In this document: in pieces, positions 47,207-58,279 of the stretch
How positions within the stretch are numbered: the first letter of the stretch is position 1
How the letters are laid out: each line of letters opens with the position of its first letter
Assembly (NCBI GenBank): GCA_015178975.1
Contig: WHVD01000214.1
Location: 53,171 to 117,170, forward strand
Direction of reading: 5' to 3'
Source: Hysterangium stoloniferum
Taxonomy: Eukaryota; Basidiomycota; Agaricomycetes; Hysterangiales; Hysterangiaceae
DNA length: 64,000 nucleotides
Notes under the pieces: model-generated
The model's database searches: none
The model's input: the letters and a program-made list of their open reading frames with translations, nothing else
What the model was told of the DNA's origin: nothing
Position numbers and translations under genes: made by a program

Positions 47207-48477
47207 TGTAAGGTATCCGGCTATTTACTCTCTCAAATAATTAACAAATGTTGACACAGCAAGGGATTCAAGAAATAAACAAATAAAGGTCCAGTAATTT
47301 AAATACTGATAGATTAATTAGCTGAACTATTAAGCTTAAACAACTAAAGTCAATATTTGTTTGGTCTCTTGACAAATTCAGATGAACTTGTAGTGACGTG
47401 CTCTACGAAGGTTAAGTTCTCCTTGAGAATAAAGGTTTCGGAGCTGAATGTATGCGCAATAAGTTGGCGGAAACTTGTTGTAAGCCTTCGCTTTCTTGTA
47501 GCCTTTTAGTTTACTATTTATGAATATTTAACAAGCTGTTAAATAATTTATAAATAGAGAGATTGTCCGAGAGTCAAATATCCAAGCGTGTGTCTAAAGA
47601 TCGATTAACTGTGCTGTTAAAGTGGGCTCTTGAATAACCTAAACAGGCAGGGATTTCAGTAATGAGAATTTAGATTTACTTAAGTGATTAGTAAGCCTAA
47701 AGGTTTTCCGGGAAGCTGAGGGAACTTAGATGAATTAGCTAAGTTCAAGAGTTCTGACAAAGAGTTCAAGATGCTGCAAGTGTAGACACTTGCAGTTAGT
47801 ATATCAGATTAAGGCTATTTTTGTCCTTAGGATGATTAGATAAGTTTATGAGCTGGTGCTGTTGATAATATTCAAGTAAAGTTGTTATTTATTCAGTGAT
47901 TTGGACCTCCTTTTATACATGTAGAGAGTTTTGCTTAATGATTTCTAAATAACTAATTAGGAAATTATTAGAAGCTTCTAAAGGTTTCTATAATTCTGCT
48001 ATGATGTCGTAGCTATCACCCGACTCAAAGATCTGAACTGAAGATCTGAACCGTTTGAGTCAGAAGATATGTCCGAGATGGCCAAGGGTGGAAGCAAAAT
48101 AGCTTCCAGGGCTGAATTTGGACGAAACTGGCTGCTTGGCTGTGGAAATGTCATGCATCGACTTGCAGACATTTCGTCGAGTCGATGATTACATAATATC
48201 ATGTGATAGAGCCGAAAAAATGCGCATATATGCAGTGATTCTGAGAAAAGGGCCCAAATCACTAAAAACAGATAAAGTGGCTTATTAATCTTAACTTTGG
48301 ACCACTCTAGGCTTCTATTATGTAATGTGACATCATTCGAAGCTTTTGAGTATGCGAAATTAAAAGGAAATAGCCATATTCTTGGAATAATAAATAAAAT
48401 AAAATAAATGGAAATAAATTGAAATAAATTTGGGAAAATTAAGGGAAAATTTGTGAAAATCAACTGGATACATCACA
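47207..48477 (-). mobile_element. LTR-like element, 1,271 bp, with 5-bp target duplication ATATC
   Basis: Flanked by ATATC at 47202-47206 and 48478-48482; the left block has one ATATC at this site. Read on the minus strand it runs from TGTGATGTATCC to GGATACCTTACA, i.e. 12-bp imperfect terminal inverted repeats with TG/CA ends. AT-rich, no coding domain. A solo LTR of a different family from 44670 is the simplest reading; a non-autonomous element is the alternative. Confidence 0.85.
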
Positions 48478-48598
48478 ATATCTCTCAATCGCACACCAAC
48501 TGGCAAATTTCTTGCAAAGGTATACATCTATCCTGGTATGAATCTTATGATCTTTTCTAATATGATGAATACACCAGGTTGAAGCTTCAAGCATGATT

Positions 48599-48921
48599 GT
48601 TAGGACCGGAAAACCCACCAGGCCCTGGACCCCATCCTACATGGAACTGCCTTGCTATACCAAGTTACAGCTAACCTGGAAAGCCTGCCAGGGCCTGGAT
48701 GTCAATCCCATCTACACCTGACCCTATGTGTCTCATGCATCATTCATTGAACTCTGCTGGGACCTGCGCACATCAAAGCCTATCTATTTCCAACCCTGTT
48801 CCATGCACCAGTCACTGGGCTCCACCCAGATAACCCAACAGCTCTCTAACTGAGCCCCATTCCCATTATGGTCTAATGACCTGTCATGTTTCAGACTCCA
48901 CCTCCATTCCATTCCACTGCC
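48599..48921 (+). mobile_element. LTR family A, 5' part only
   Basis: Starts TGTTAGGACCGG and matches the first about 320 bp of the LTR at 2243-2922 (on the minus strand there). Homology stops at 48921, so this LTR is truncated. Confidence 0.75.
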
Positions 48922-49823
48922 CACAGTTGTTCTTAAATAATTATATAAGCAATTTTATCATGAAGTGATGAAGTTATTTAAAGTAACTCCAGAAGATTGG
49001 CTCCACAAGTATAGTGTAAGGGGCCCAGTGGTGTGTGTTGAGTCCATATCTTCATTATACTTTGAAACCAGATTCTCAATGCTATTTTTCCATGGCTGCC
49101 ATCACCTTCCAGAGTGTCTGACCACCCAGCCTCCAATATGTCCCACAGAAGCTACTACAAACAATTTTACAGATCCCAGTGGAGGCTCACCAAAATAATA
49201 GGAAGAATATCAGACACATCCACCCCACTCATCGCAATGCCCGCCGTAGAAACTCAAGACTCTGACACAGAATTGTCTAGTCAGTAATGGTTATGAATCA
49301 CGACCAATAGCCAACTACTTCCAATACGATACTGGCCCCATGCATGGTAATCTAGGGGAGAGACTTCAGCGGAAAGTAGCAAAGTGAACACTAAGTGGAT
49401 AGAAAAGAGAAACAACCATAACAAGCCTTTATAAGCTTTGTAGTGCCTCTATTCTAGTCTGTCGTCATGGAGGTTTTAGGACCCTGTCAATCAGTGGGCT
49501 CATGTATGCAATGCAAGGGGCTCGGCCAATGATGGTCTAGAATTATTCTGGAAAGTGGATAAAAAAAATCAAAAAATTATTATGCAAAAGAAAGACAGGT
49601 GTCAGTTTACGAGAAGGGGCAAAAAGGCGTCTAATTCAGTTTTCCAAATGGGGATCCAATTTCTACCCGAAGTGATTCTACAACCAAACACAGCCGAAAT
49701 AACATGTTCATCACCTGTAGAGTGATGAAAGTCTGAAGGGATGGTGTAATAAATCATTTTCCAGCTCATAAAATCACTTAAAGCTTTCGATTAAGCTTTG
49801 AGACACTGTTCCTTGATAAAAGA
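48922..49823. other. Gap, no gene recognised
   Basis: The frame 48965-49198 (77 codons) has no recognisable domain. AT-rich. Confidence 0.4.
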
Positions 49824-50310
49824 AATTCTGCAGTGTACATTCCGCTCCGAATTTAAGGTCACATTAGATACTCTCAGTGTGTCTCGACGAAAAAATACAA
49901 CAATGGGGTACACATAATTAAAACTAAGTAATTCATAGGTCCACTTGCTACCAAATCAGCCGTTCATGTTCTCCTAACCTGTGCTCGAGAGGTCCTTTGT
50001 CCTACTGTATTAGCAGCAACTTGGTGAACTATTATTAGGTGGCTCACCACTGCTCTTGTTGTGGATATGGACAGATACTTAGGGCTTCCGATATGGGATG
50101 GAGTTCTGGGCTACTGCTATACATATTAAATGGAATTAGAGTCATGTGAAAGTGTGTGACTTAGTTTGTTGTATGTCATCATGATGAAGCAGAACACAAT
50201 TATTTTGCTAAACCTCCTAATGTCATGATCCATGCTATGCTTCAAATTTCAAATGCCAAATCACATCACAAAAATGAAGGGGAAAGCCCAAGATCTGGTG
50301 AAATTCCAAG
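49824..50310 (+). repeat. Direct-repeat partner of 34160-34640
   Basis: Same orientation and order as the copy 15.7 kb to the left, with a ~17-bp insertion (near 50025) and scattered substitutions. It continues into the open frame at 50225, so this copy is the longer one. Confidence 0.85.
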
Positions 50311-50929
50311 TTATGCCTACTTGTTGCAAGGTGGAATTAAAGCTCTGGAAGAGTTTCAGAAAATACAAAAAAAAGTCTTGGCTAATCACCATATTCTTTT
50401 AAACTACAATTCTTCAGCAACACTTCCTCAAGCCACTCTAAATGCTACCATCTTTTCTCTATTTCCATCAGAGAAACACTTTTGGCTTACATACCCCAGT
50501 AGGCTTGATATTCAAGATTATATTTGTATATCACCACAAGACATTCCTCATGTGACTCCAAAGCAAATTCAAATCACTACAAATGCATCTAGTACACTCA
50601 AAAGACAAAATAGCAATCAATCTCATATATCAATCCAATCTGATGAGGATGATGAGGCATCCTATCCCCAACAGAAGTATTCTCAAAGATACCTTCAAAG
50701 AGTAGAGTCTTATAGTGAAGGCCAGGTGGTCATTCATAAAGCAAAGCCCGAAAGACTCCCAAAATCTATGTCTATGCCTGCCTTATCTCCTGAGATTCCT
50801 GGGATAGGTTCTAACGCTTCATTATTTCCAATCTCATGTCGCTGTGGACATACTGGTGATGGTAATGAGGAAGCAGCTCAAGGGTTTACCGATGACTACA
50901 TTCACTGTGATGAATGTGATAAATCCTAA
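50225..50929 (+). CDS. Unidentified protein cut off within a PHD-like finger
   Basis: A single 234-codon frame: a possible folded part (GGIKALEEFQKIQKKVLAN, FSLFPSEKHFWLTYPSRLD), a disordered Ser/Gln-rich acidic middle (SIQSDEDDEASYPQQ), then PISCRCGHTGDGN followed about 13 residues later by IHCDECDKS and stop. C-x-C-G plus C-x-x-C with that spacing is the first half of a PHD finger of the SET3/MLL5 type, where Trp normally follows the second pair. The stop codon lies within telomeric repeat sequence, so the natural C-terminus is lost. Start may be further upstream via an intron. Confidence 0.45.
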   Translation: MIHAMLQISNAKSHHKNEGESPRSGEIPSYAYLLQGGIKALEEFQKIQKKVLANHHILLNYNSSATLPQATLNATIFSLFPSEKHFWLTYPSRLDIQDYICISPQDIPHVTPKQIQITTNASSTLKRQNSNQSHISIQSDEDDEASYPQQKYSQRYLQRVESYSEGQVVIHKAKPERLPKSMSMPALSPEIPGIGSNASLFPISCRCGHTGDGNEEAAQGFTDDYIHCDECDKS

Positions 50930-50948
50930 CCCTAACCCTAACCCCTAA
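50925..50948 (+). repeat. Interstitial telomeric repeat (CCCTAA), 4 units
   Basis: CCTAACCCTAACCCTAACCC then CTAA. The orientation is that of a left chromosome end (CCCTAA reading inward to the right), i.e. the HEAT side would be the chromosome interior. It supplies the stop codon of the preceding frame. Confidence 0.9.
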
Positions 50949-51429
50949 TAACAAAGTTTTTTATAGATAATATTCACTTTTAAGAGCATATAACATAATA
51001 TAAAGCATTTCACATATAGTATTTGACATTTTTTAGAGCCTCTCATCCACAAGTACAGTTGTTTCAGTGTCGCGGCACTTCCTAATTAGGAAGGTAACTG
51101 CCGCGACATGCAAGTTTTTTGTGTAAACCTAGAACCCATGTCATTTAGAAGTTATATTTTATTATTTAAGACTTTAATAAGTTTATTTGAGAATTAATAA
51201 CACTCAAGGAAGGGTTAAAACTAAGTATGTGCCAATTAAAGTGGTGCACAAGGTATATTTCAGCAGGAAAATGTACACTAGATGTAACAGTGCTCATATT
51301 TTAAAGATATAATGTCAAATATTATTTTATTTTGGTAATTTTCAATACAAAATTGACGAAGTATCTACTGATTTTGAAAAAAGAAACATGTCGCGGCACT
51401 TGCGTGGCAGCGCGACACCCTGCACGGCA
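50949..51429. other. AT-rich spacer between telomeric tract and HEAT array
   Basis: About 480 bp, strongly AT-rich, no coding frame. Contains GTCGCGGCACTT twice (about 51069 and 51391). Confidence 0.5.
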
Positions 51430-54400
51430 CTTTCCTATAGCCCAAATTCGGCTGTGGTCAAATGTCAGCTGGAATCCAATCCCAAAATCACACATCGCAC
51501 CTTGCTTTGAAAAATTCCCCAGGACCGACACTGCGCTTGATAGAACGTGACAGTGAGAGTCCTTCAACAGTTTAACAATGGCGGGAATGACAGGCACAAT
51601 GGCCGCTCGAAATTCGGCTGTGGTCAAATGTCACCTGGACCCCCATCCCAGTATCACAGACCTACCCTCCTCTGAAACCGTCCCCAGGACCGATACTGCG
51701 CTTGATCGGACAAAATGGTGAGAGTCCTTTAACAGTTCAACAATGGCGGGAATGACAGACGCAATGGCTGCTTGAAATTCGGCTGTGGTCAAATGTAACC
51801 TGGACCTCCATCCCAATATCACAAACCCTACCTTGTTCTTAAACATACCCCAGGACCAATACTGCCCTTGATTGAACGTAAGAGGAAGAGTCCTTGAACA
51901 GTTCGACAATGGCAGGAATGACACCCGCAATGGCTGCTTGAAATTCGGCTGTGGTCAAATGTCAGCTGGAATCCCATCCCAATATCACACACCGCACCTT
52001 GCTCTGAAACCTTCCCCAGGACTGATACTGCCCCTGTTTCAACATCAGAGTCAGAGTCCTTCAACACTTCAAAAATGGCGGGAATGACACCCGCAATGGC
52101 CGCTCGAAATTCGGCTATGGTCAAATGTCAGCTGGAATCCCATCCCAGTATTATAAACATCACCTTGCTCTGAAACTGCCAACTGGATCCATGGAGGTAG
52201 ATACCCTCAGGCACAATCATAGTGTGCCAGGGGCCTGCTATCGCTATGGGAGTCTGGAGCATATAGTTAAAGACTACCCACATGTTTTTGATGTTCAGGC
52301 TATCTGTTATGACCGGACAATCCCGCCGGACTCCGGGCACTAACTCGTATGCCCCCACGCGCTACAAGCACCAATCGTCTGTTTATAGGATTTCCCGCCC
52401 GGACTCCATTACGTCAAGACTCGTTACGTTCGACCTCATTAAGACACATATCAGTCACCGGACTTCCCCTGGACCCCGTCTCTGTCTATGTCCGTCTTCG
52501 TCCCACACATCAGTCACCGGAACCCGCTCAGAATCCCATCACCGCTCTAATCGAGCCCCATTCCCGTTTTAGTCAAATGACCTGTCACAATTTAGGACTC
52601 CACTCCCGCTCCATTTCCCATTATGGGTTATGCTTTGTCACGATTCGGACTCCGCTCCGTTCCATCCCGTTCCTAACCCCAATTTGGTGTTTACTATTCC
52701 CGTTTTATGTTTTGCTCATTTCATCTCATTATTACTGGATTCGGTATGTCATGCATTCCACGGTCTATATAAACTGGCAGATGTTGTACATACAATCCAG
52801 TCAGAAAATTAGCTTAGATTCCCCCCAGTAATCTAATACATTTTCCTCTCTAAACCCTACTCTTATCAGACCACTCGCACTAGTCGGAGCCCACGGGCTC
52901 TGGCGCATCTATCTCTCTCGACTATCTCGATTCACGACTCACGACTCATGACCTACAACTCACGACCCACGAACCCCTGCCCGGACTCCCCAGGATTCCC
53001 GTCCACCTGTCTGAAATTGGACAACACGATCTAGTGAGGGTGCAGCCTATAAGCTGAAGCCAAGTCCTACTGGATATCCCGCGGGTTTCTCCGGAAACCC
53101 GCCCTGTGTGTGTATCCTAACAGTATTTTCTGACTTACACTCGCAGATTGTTTTAAACCTTCCCCAGGACCGATACTGTGCTTGATCGAACGTCAGAGTT
53201 AGAATCCTTCAATAGTTCAACGATGGCGGGAATGACATCCGCAATGGCCGCTCGAAATTCGGCTGTGGTCAAATGTCAGCTAGATACCCATCCCAGTATC
53301 ACACACCGCACCTTGCTCTGAAACCTTCCCCAGGACCGATGCTGCTCCTGTTCCGACGTCTGAGTAAGAGTCCTTCAACAGTTCAACAATGGCGGGAATG
53401 ACACCCGCAATGGCGGCTTGAAATTCGGCTGTGGTCAAATGTCAGCTGGATTCCCATCCCACGACCACACCCACCTTGCTCTGAAACCTTCCCCACCACC
53501 CATACTGTCTGTGATCCAGCGTAATAGTGAGAGTCCTTCAACAGTTCAACAATGGCGGGAATGACACCAGCAATGGCCGCTCGAAATTCGGCTGTGGTCA
53601 AATGTCAGCTGGATTCCTATCCCAGCTTCACAACACCGCACCTTGCTCTGAAACCTTCCCCAGGATGGATACTGCCCTTGATTGAACGTAATACTGGGAG
53701 TCCTTCAACAGTTCAACTATGGCGGGAATGACAGGGGCAATGGCCCCTCGAAATTCGGCTGTGGTCAAATATCAGCTGGATTCCCATTCCAGTATCACAC
53801 ACCACACCTTTCTCTGAAAATTTCTCCAAGACCGATACTGCCCTTGATCGAATGTAATGGTGAGAGTCCTTCAATAGTTCAACAATAGCGTGGTTGACAG
53901 GCGCAATGGCCGCACGCCATTTGGCTGTGGCTAAATGTCAGCTGGACTCCTATTCCAGTATCACACATCGCGCCTTGCTCTGAAACCTTCCCGAGGACCG
54001 ATACGGCGCTTGATTGAACGTCAGAGTTGGAGTCCTTCAACAGTTCAACAATGGCGGGAATGACACCCGCAATGGCCGCTCGACATTCGGCTGTGGTCAA
54101 ATGTCAGCTGGATCCCCATTCCATTATCCCACACTCCACCTTGCTTTGAAACGTTCCCAAGGACGGATACTGCCTGGGATCCCAACGTCAGAGTAAGAGT
54201 CCTTCAACAGTTCAACAATGGTGGGAATGACACCCGCAATGGCCACTCGAAATTCGGCTGTGGTCAATTGTCAGCTGGATTCACATCTCAATATCATATA
54301 CCGCACCTTGCTCTGAAACCTTCCCCAGGAGCGACACTGCCCATGATCGAACGTCAGAGTTAGAATCCTTCAACAGTTCAACAATGTCGGTAATAGTCTG

Positions 54401-56500
54401 GGAAATGGCGGTTCCAAAAGCGGCTACTAACAGTTTATCGATCCTGGCGTTTGACGGGGAGTTCGTGCACATACCAAACATATGTAGGGCACTGACCACC
54501 GTCTTCAGAGCGAACTTTCCTTTTTGCTCCTTGAGGTCAAATCTGGATAAGGTGAGGTAAAAATTCCGCGCTTTAAAGTGGAATGGAAATTAGTCAATGT
54601 ATAATACATGACCTGTCTTCACATACATGTTATTGCGCATTGAATGATCCTGATGGCTTCATGACGCGAAATAGAGTCAGTACTATGGAAGAGATCCACG
54701 GTGGACGACAGTCGACGGCCAGAGAGGTCTTGTATATCGGGCAGATTTGCTTGATTACCATGAAAGTGATCAGAATCACATATAAAAAAAGAGGGAATTG
54801 GCATGCGTTGAAGTGGGATGGAAAGTGACTCAGGCAACGTTGGTTGCGTGTCGGCCGACAATCCTACCGCCACACATATGGCAGCCCTGACGAGAGGGAG
54901 AAACCACCCTATGGAGATTTAAGAAAGATCCCTCATGAATATTTATTGGATTACCATGCTCTGAAGCCTTCCCTAGGGCCGATGCTGCCCTTGATCGAAC
55001 GTCAGTGTCAGAGGCCTTCAACAGTTCAACAATGGCGGGAATGACACCTGCAATAGCCGCTTGAAATTCGACTGTTGTCAAATGTCAGCTGGATTCCCAT
55101 CCTAGTATCACACACTGCGCCTTGCTCTGAAACCTTCCCTAGGATCGAGACCGCGCTTGATCGAACGTCAGAGTCAGAGTCCTTCAACAATTCAACAATG
55201 GCTGGAATGACACCCGCAATGGCCACTTGAAATTCGGCTGTGATCAAATGTCAGCCGGATTCCCATCCCATTATCAGACACCGCACCTTGCTCTGAAACA
55301 TTTCCCAGGACCGATACTGCGCCGGATCGAATGTCAGGATCAGAGTCCTTCAACAGTTCAACAATGGCGGGGATGACACCCCCAATGGCCGCTTGACATT
55401 CGGCTGTCGTCAAATGTCAGCTGGATTCCCATCCCAATATCACAAACCGCACCTTGCTCTGAAACGTTTCCCAGGACCGCTACTCCCCTTGATAGAATGT
55501 AATAGTCAGAGTCCTTTAACAGTTTAACAATGGCGGGAATGACACCCGCAATGGCCGTTCGAAATTCGGCTGTGGTCAAATATCAGCTGGATCCCCATCC
55601 CAGTGTCACACAAAGCACCTTGTTCTGAAACCGTCCCCAGGACCGATACTGCCCCTGATCGCATGTCAGAGTAAGAGTCCTTCAACAGTTCAACAATGGT
55701 GGGAATGACACCCGCAATGGCGGCTTGAAATTCGGCTGTGGTCAAATGTCAGCTGGATTCCCATCCCACGACCACACCCACCTTGCTCTGAAACCTTCCC
55801 CACCACCCATACTGTCTGTGATCCAGTGTAATAGTGAGAGTCCTTCAACAGTTCAACAATGGTGGGAATAACAGCCACAATGGTCGCTCGAAATTCGGCT
55901 GTAGTATCACACACCGCACCTTGCTCTGAAACCTTCCCCAGTACCGATGCTGCTCCTGTTCCGACGTCAGACTAAGAGACCTTCAACAGTTGAACAATGG
56001 CGGGAATGACAGGCGCAATGACCGTTCGAAATTCAGCGTGGGTCAAATGTTAGCTAGATTCCCACCCCACTATCACACACCGCACCTTGCTCTTAAACCT
56101 TCCCTAGGACCGAAACTGCGCTGGAGCAAACGTCAGAGCCAGAGTCCTTCAGCAGTTCAACAATGGTGGGAATGACACCCAAAATGGCCGCTCGAAATTC
56201 CCCTGTGGTCAAATGTCAGCTGGATTCCCATCCCATTATCACACCGCATCTTGCTCTGAAACCCTCCCCAGGACTGATACTGCACTTGAACGAACGTCAG
56301 AGTCAGAGTCCTTCAACAATCCAACAATGGCGGGAATGACACCCACAATGGCCACTCGAAATTCGGCTGTGGTCAAATGTCAGCTGGATTCCTATCCCAT
56401 TACCCCACACCGCACCTTGCTCTGAAAACTTCTCCAAGGTAGATACTGTGCGCGATCGAACCGAATAGTTGGAGTCTTTCAAAAGTCCCATCATTTTGGG
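51430..56500 (-). CDS. HEAT-repeat array gene(s) built from ~22 exon-intron units
   Basis: Minus strand. Each unit is 166 bp: a 117-bp exon encoding one 39-residue HEAT repeat (A-EFRAAIAGVIPAIVELLKD, then SDSDVRSGAVSVLGKVSEQ) and a 49-bp phase-1 intron (GTGCGG...TTTGACCACAG) with a CTGAC branch-like site. Unit frames start at 55247, 55413, 55579 and 55745, exactly 166 bp apart; similar units continue to 51445. Introns are as conserved as exons. Helix B varies mainly in residues after LKDS. A different segment (FDLKEQKGKFALKTVVSALH followed by MFGMCTNSPSNARID) joins unit 13 near 54420-54540, and 54540-54960 is non-HEAT, so there may be two genes. No ATG is certain. HEAT arrays act as protein-binding solenoids, in fungi often as sensor parts of NLR-like proteins; function here unknown. 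Confidence 0.7.
52225..52304 (+). pseudogene. Gypsy gag zinc-knuckle relic
   Basis: Encodes ACYRYGSLEHIVKDYPHVFD. The pattern CxxCGxxxHxxxxC of retroelement CCHC knuckles is present with two of the three Cys changed to Tyr (TGT/TGC to TAT/TAC). It sits directly before the LTR. Confidence 0.65.
52305..53122 (+). mobile_element. LTR (family A), 818 bp
   Basis: TGTTATGACCGG ... TATCCTAACA. Contains the TATA-like GTCTATATAAACTGG and the ATAAGCTGAAGC block near its end. Flanks CTATC/GTATT do not match perfectly. Confidence 0.75.
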
Positions 56501-58039
56501 AATGACACCAACGCTCCCAGTTGGGAATCTAGCTACAAACCGGTGAATGTTTAATCATTCTCCTCCCAACTTGGCATTTTCTTACCACATTCCAATAGTA
56601 ATCGTTATGCTATGCTCTCAATAGTATAAATATTTTACATGTACAGTAGTTAGCCTCAGTTTCAATCTCTTAGGAATCCCACTAAAACAAGTGTGATCTC
56701 CCCTGTCATTGAGTTATCTCCTCTTCACTTCATCTTTCTATATTATATCTTGTGTTTGGTAGCCTTGTTAGTGTTACCCTAACAGCTCCTATGTTAGAGT
56801 ACCAGATGATTACAAGGATATGAACAATTGTAGGGGCTGAAAGAATAACAATATAAACCAAGTATTGGGGTCACAAGGCAGTGGCTCTGTAGTCCAAGGT
56901 CCTGATGTTGGGATCCCAGAAAGGTTATCAAGGTAAGGCCAAGTTGTGGGGACCTGAAAGGGCAAGGATCAGTTAGTACAATAAGAACTAAAGACAATAC
57001 TTAGCTCAATTGACCAGAGGGCAAAAATACTAAGAGTTATAGGGTAAAGCGTCATAGCTGGCTGACAATATCTTTGAGGATATTAGAGAGGGAGTAAGGT
57101 GGCTGAAGACTAAATAGAGGTAATTTAAGTTAATATTAAAACTGAAGAATAGTAGCATACATGGTAGGAAACTTTATACTAAGGTGTAATGGATGAGCAG
57201 AGATCTGATCAAGGAAGCAAGAAGTAGTGATGGGTCAAAGGAAGCATGGGAAGGAGTAAGAATCAAACTAGAACTAAATACAATGTAACAAAAGTATTCT
57301 ACAGGGTATGAGATTGCAAATAACATGTTGAATTTAGGCTCACGCACTCCGCATTACCAAGTCCAGATGGCTACACCACACTGTACCCGGTTATACCACA
57401 CTGTACATGGATACACGAAGCTGCATCATTCCTGCCCAATATATGGTCTTACTACCATCATTTCCACACAATATAATCATGTACTATTTAATCCCAGACA
57501 CTCAAGACTCATACCTCAGTCAAGTATGTTATCACTACTTATTGTTGTTTCACATTTTCTTACCTAATGTAACATAGCATATTTGTTATAAATATAGTCG
57601 AGTCACTACTTTGTGTCGACTGAGCGTATTTGTTACATAACATTTACACATAGAACAGGTGACAGGAGAGCATCAGGATGGAGAAAAGATGGGACAATGA
57701 AAAGGGAAAAAGTGTCAGGGTGCCATGGGTAGTGACACCATGGTCAGAGGTACTGATAGTGAGATACCAGAGGGTAGGGAAGGTAAAACAAGGTTGCAGG
57801 GGGCCAAATGATTGGGATCATAACACTTTCCAAAACAACAAAACATTGGAATGATTCTTTGAGCCACTGTATGAGGTTCAAGCCTTTTGAAGTTTTCCAG
57901 ATTGTACTTTTGACTCAATTTCTCGTCAAGTTCTAGTAATGGGAGTAATAGTATGTTTGCAGCGCAGCAAGGCGGTAAGTCCGAGTAACCTTCATTATAT
58001 TCTACAGGAATAGAAGAGTTACGGAGCCATCAAAAGTGC
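56501..58039. other. Gap, no gene recognised
   Basis: AT-rich. The minus frame 57715-57918 (SQKYNLENFKRLEPHTVAQR) is open but unidentified. Confidence 0.4.
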
Positions 58040-58279
58040 GCGCGGTAGGACAAACATATTTATATCTGCGAGTCTGAAAGATGACAACTCACCACCATGC
58101 ATATGTCCACAGTCAGCAAAGTACTTCGTGATAAGACTGTTCGTCCACCAAGTTTTCACCCAGTTGATAGATCCGGTATACGCATCTAAGCCACAATGCA
58201 GGAAAAGGGCGAAGCGGCCCCAGTTGTACTGGCTGGTATTGTCTTGCAGCCCAATAGGGCCTTCTTTTGAATTGACCAT
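58040..58279 (-). pseudogene. Integrase-core-domain (DDE) protein fragment
   Basis: The minus strand encodes WGRFALFLHCGLDAYTGSIN followed by WVKTWWTN, LITKYFADC and HGG. This matches the first part of the integrase-core domain of a basidiomycete multicopy gene family (FGLYFHCGLDPYTGxxxWxK), where the D of GLD is the first catalytic acidic residue. The upstream DxxDKL and downstream TDxGTEN motifs are missing. Confidence 0.6.

Larger units (their letters stand above)
44158..48598. repeat. Right copy of the IPPc block, with two LTR-like insertions
   Basis: Inverted relative to 2923-5555. Removing 44670-45214 and 47207-48477 (and the minisatellite near 44455) restores colinearity with the left block. 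Identity about 93-95% by eye. Confidence 0.9.
52176..53153 (+). mobile_element. Gypsy remnant inserted in the HEAT array
   Basis: A HEAT exon is interrupted at GAAACTGCC (52175) and resumes with AAACCTTCCCCAGG at 53154. The insert contains a gag zinc-knuckle relic and an LTR, so it is a heavily deleted Gypsy-type element. No clean target duplication visible. Confidence 0.75.

Noticed and set aside
54540-54960. Independent gene on either strand inside the HEAT array
   Set aside because: Frames are about 80 codons without recognisable motif; more likely an insertion or the unique 5' part of a second array gene.
51430-56500. CRISPR-like array because of regular spacing
   Set aside because: The 166-bp units are wholly similar along their length (no unique spacers) and encode HEAT exons with introns; the organism is a fungus.
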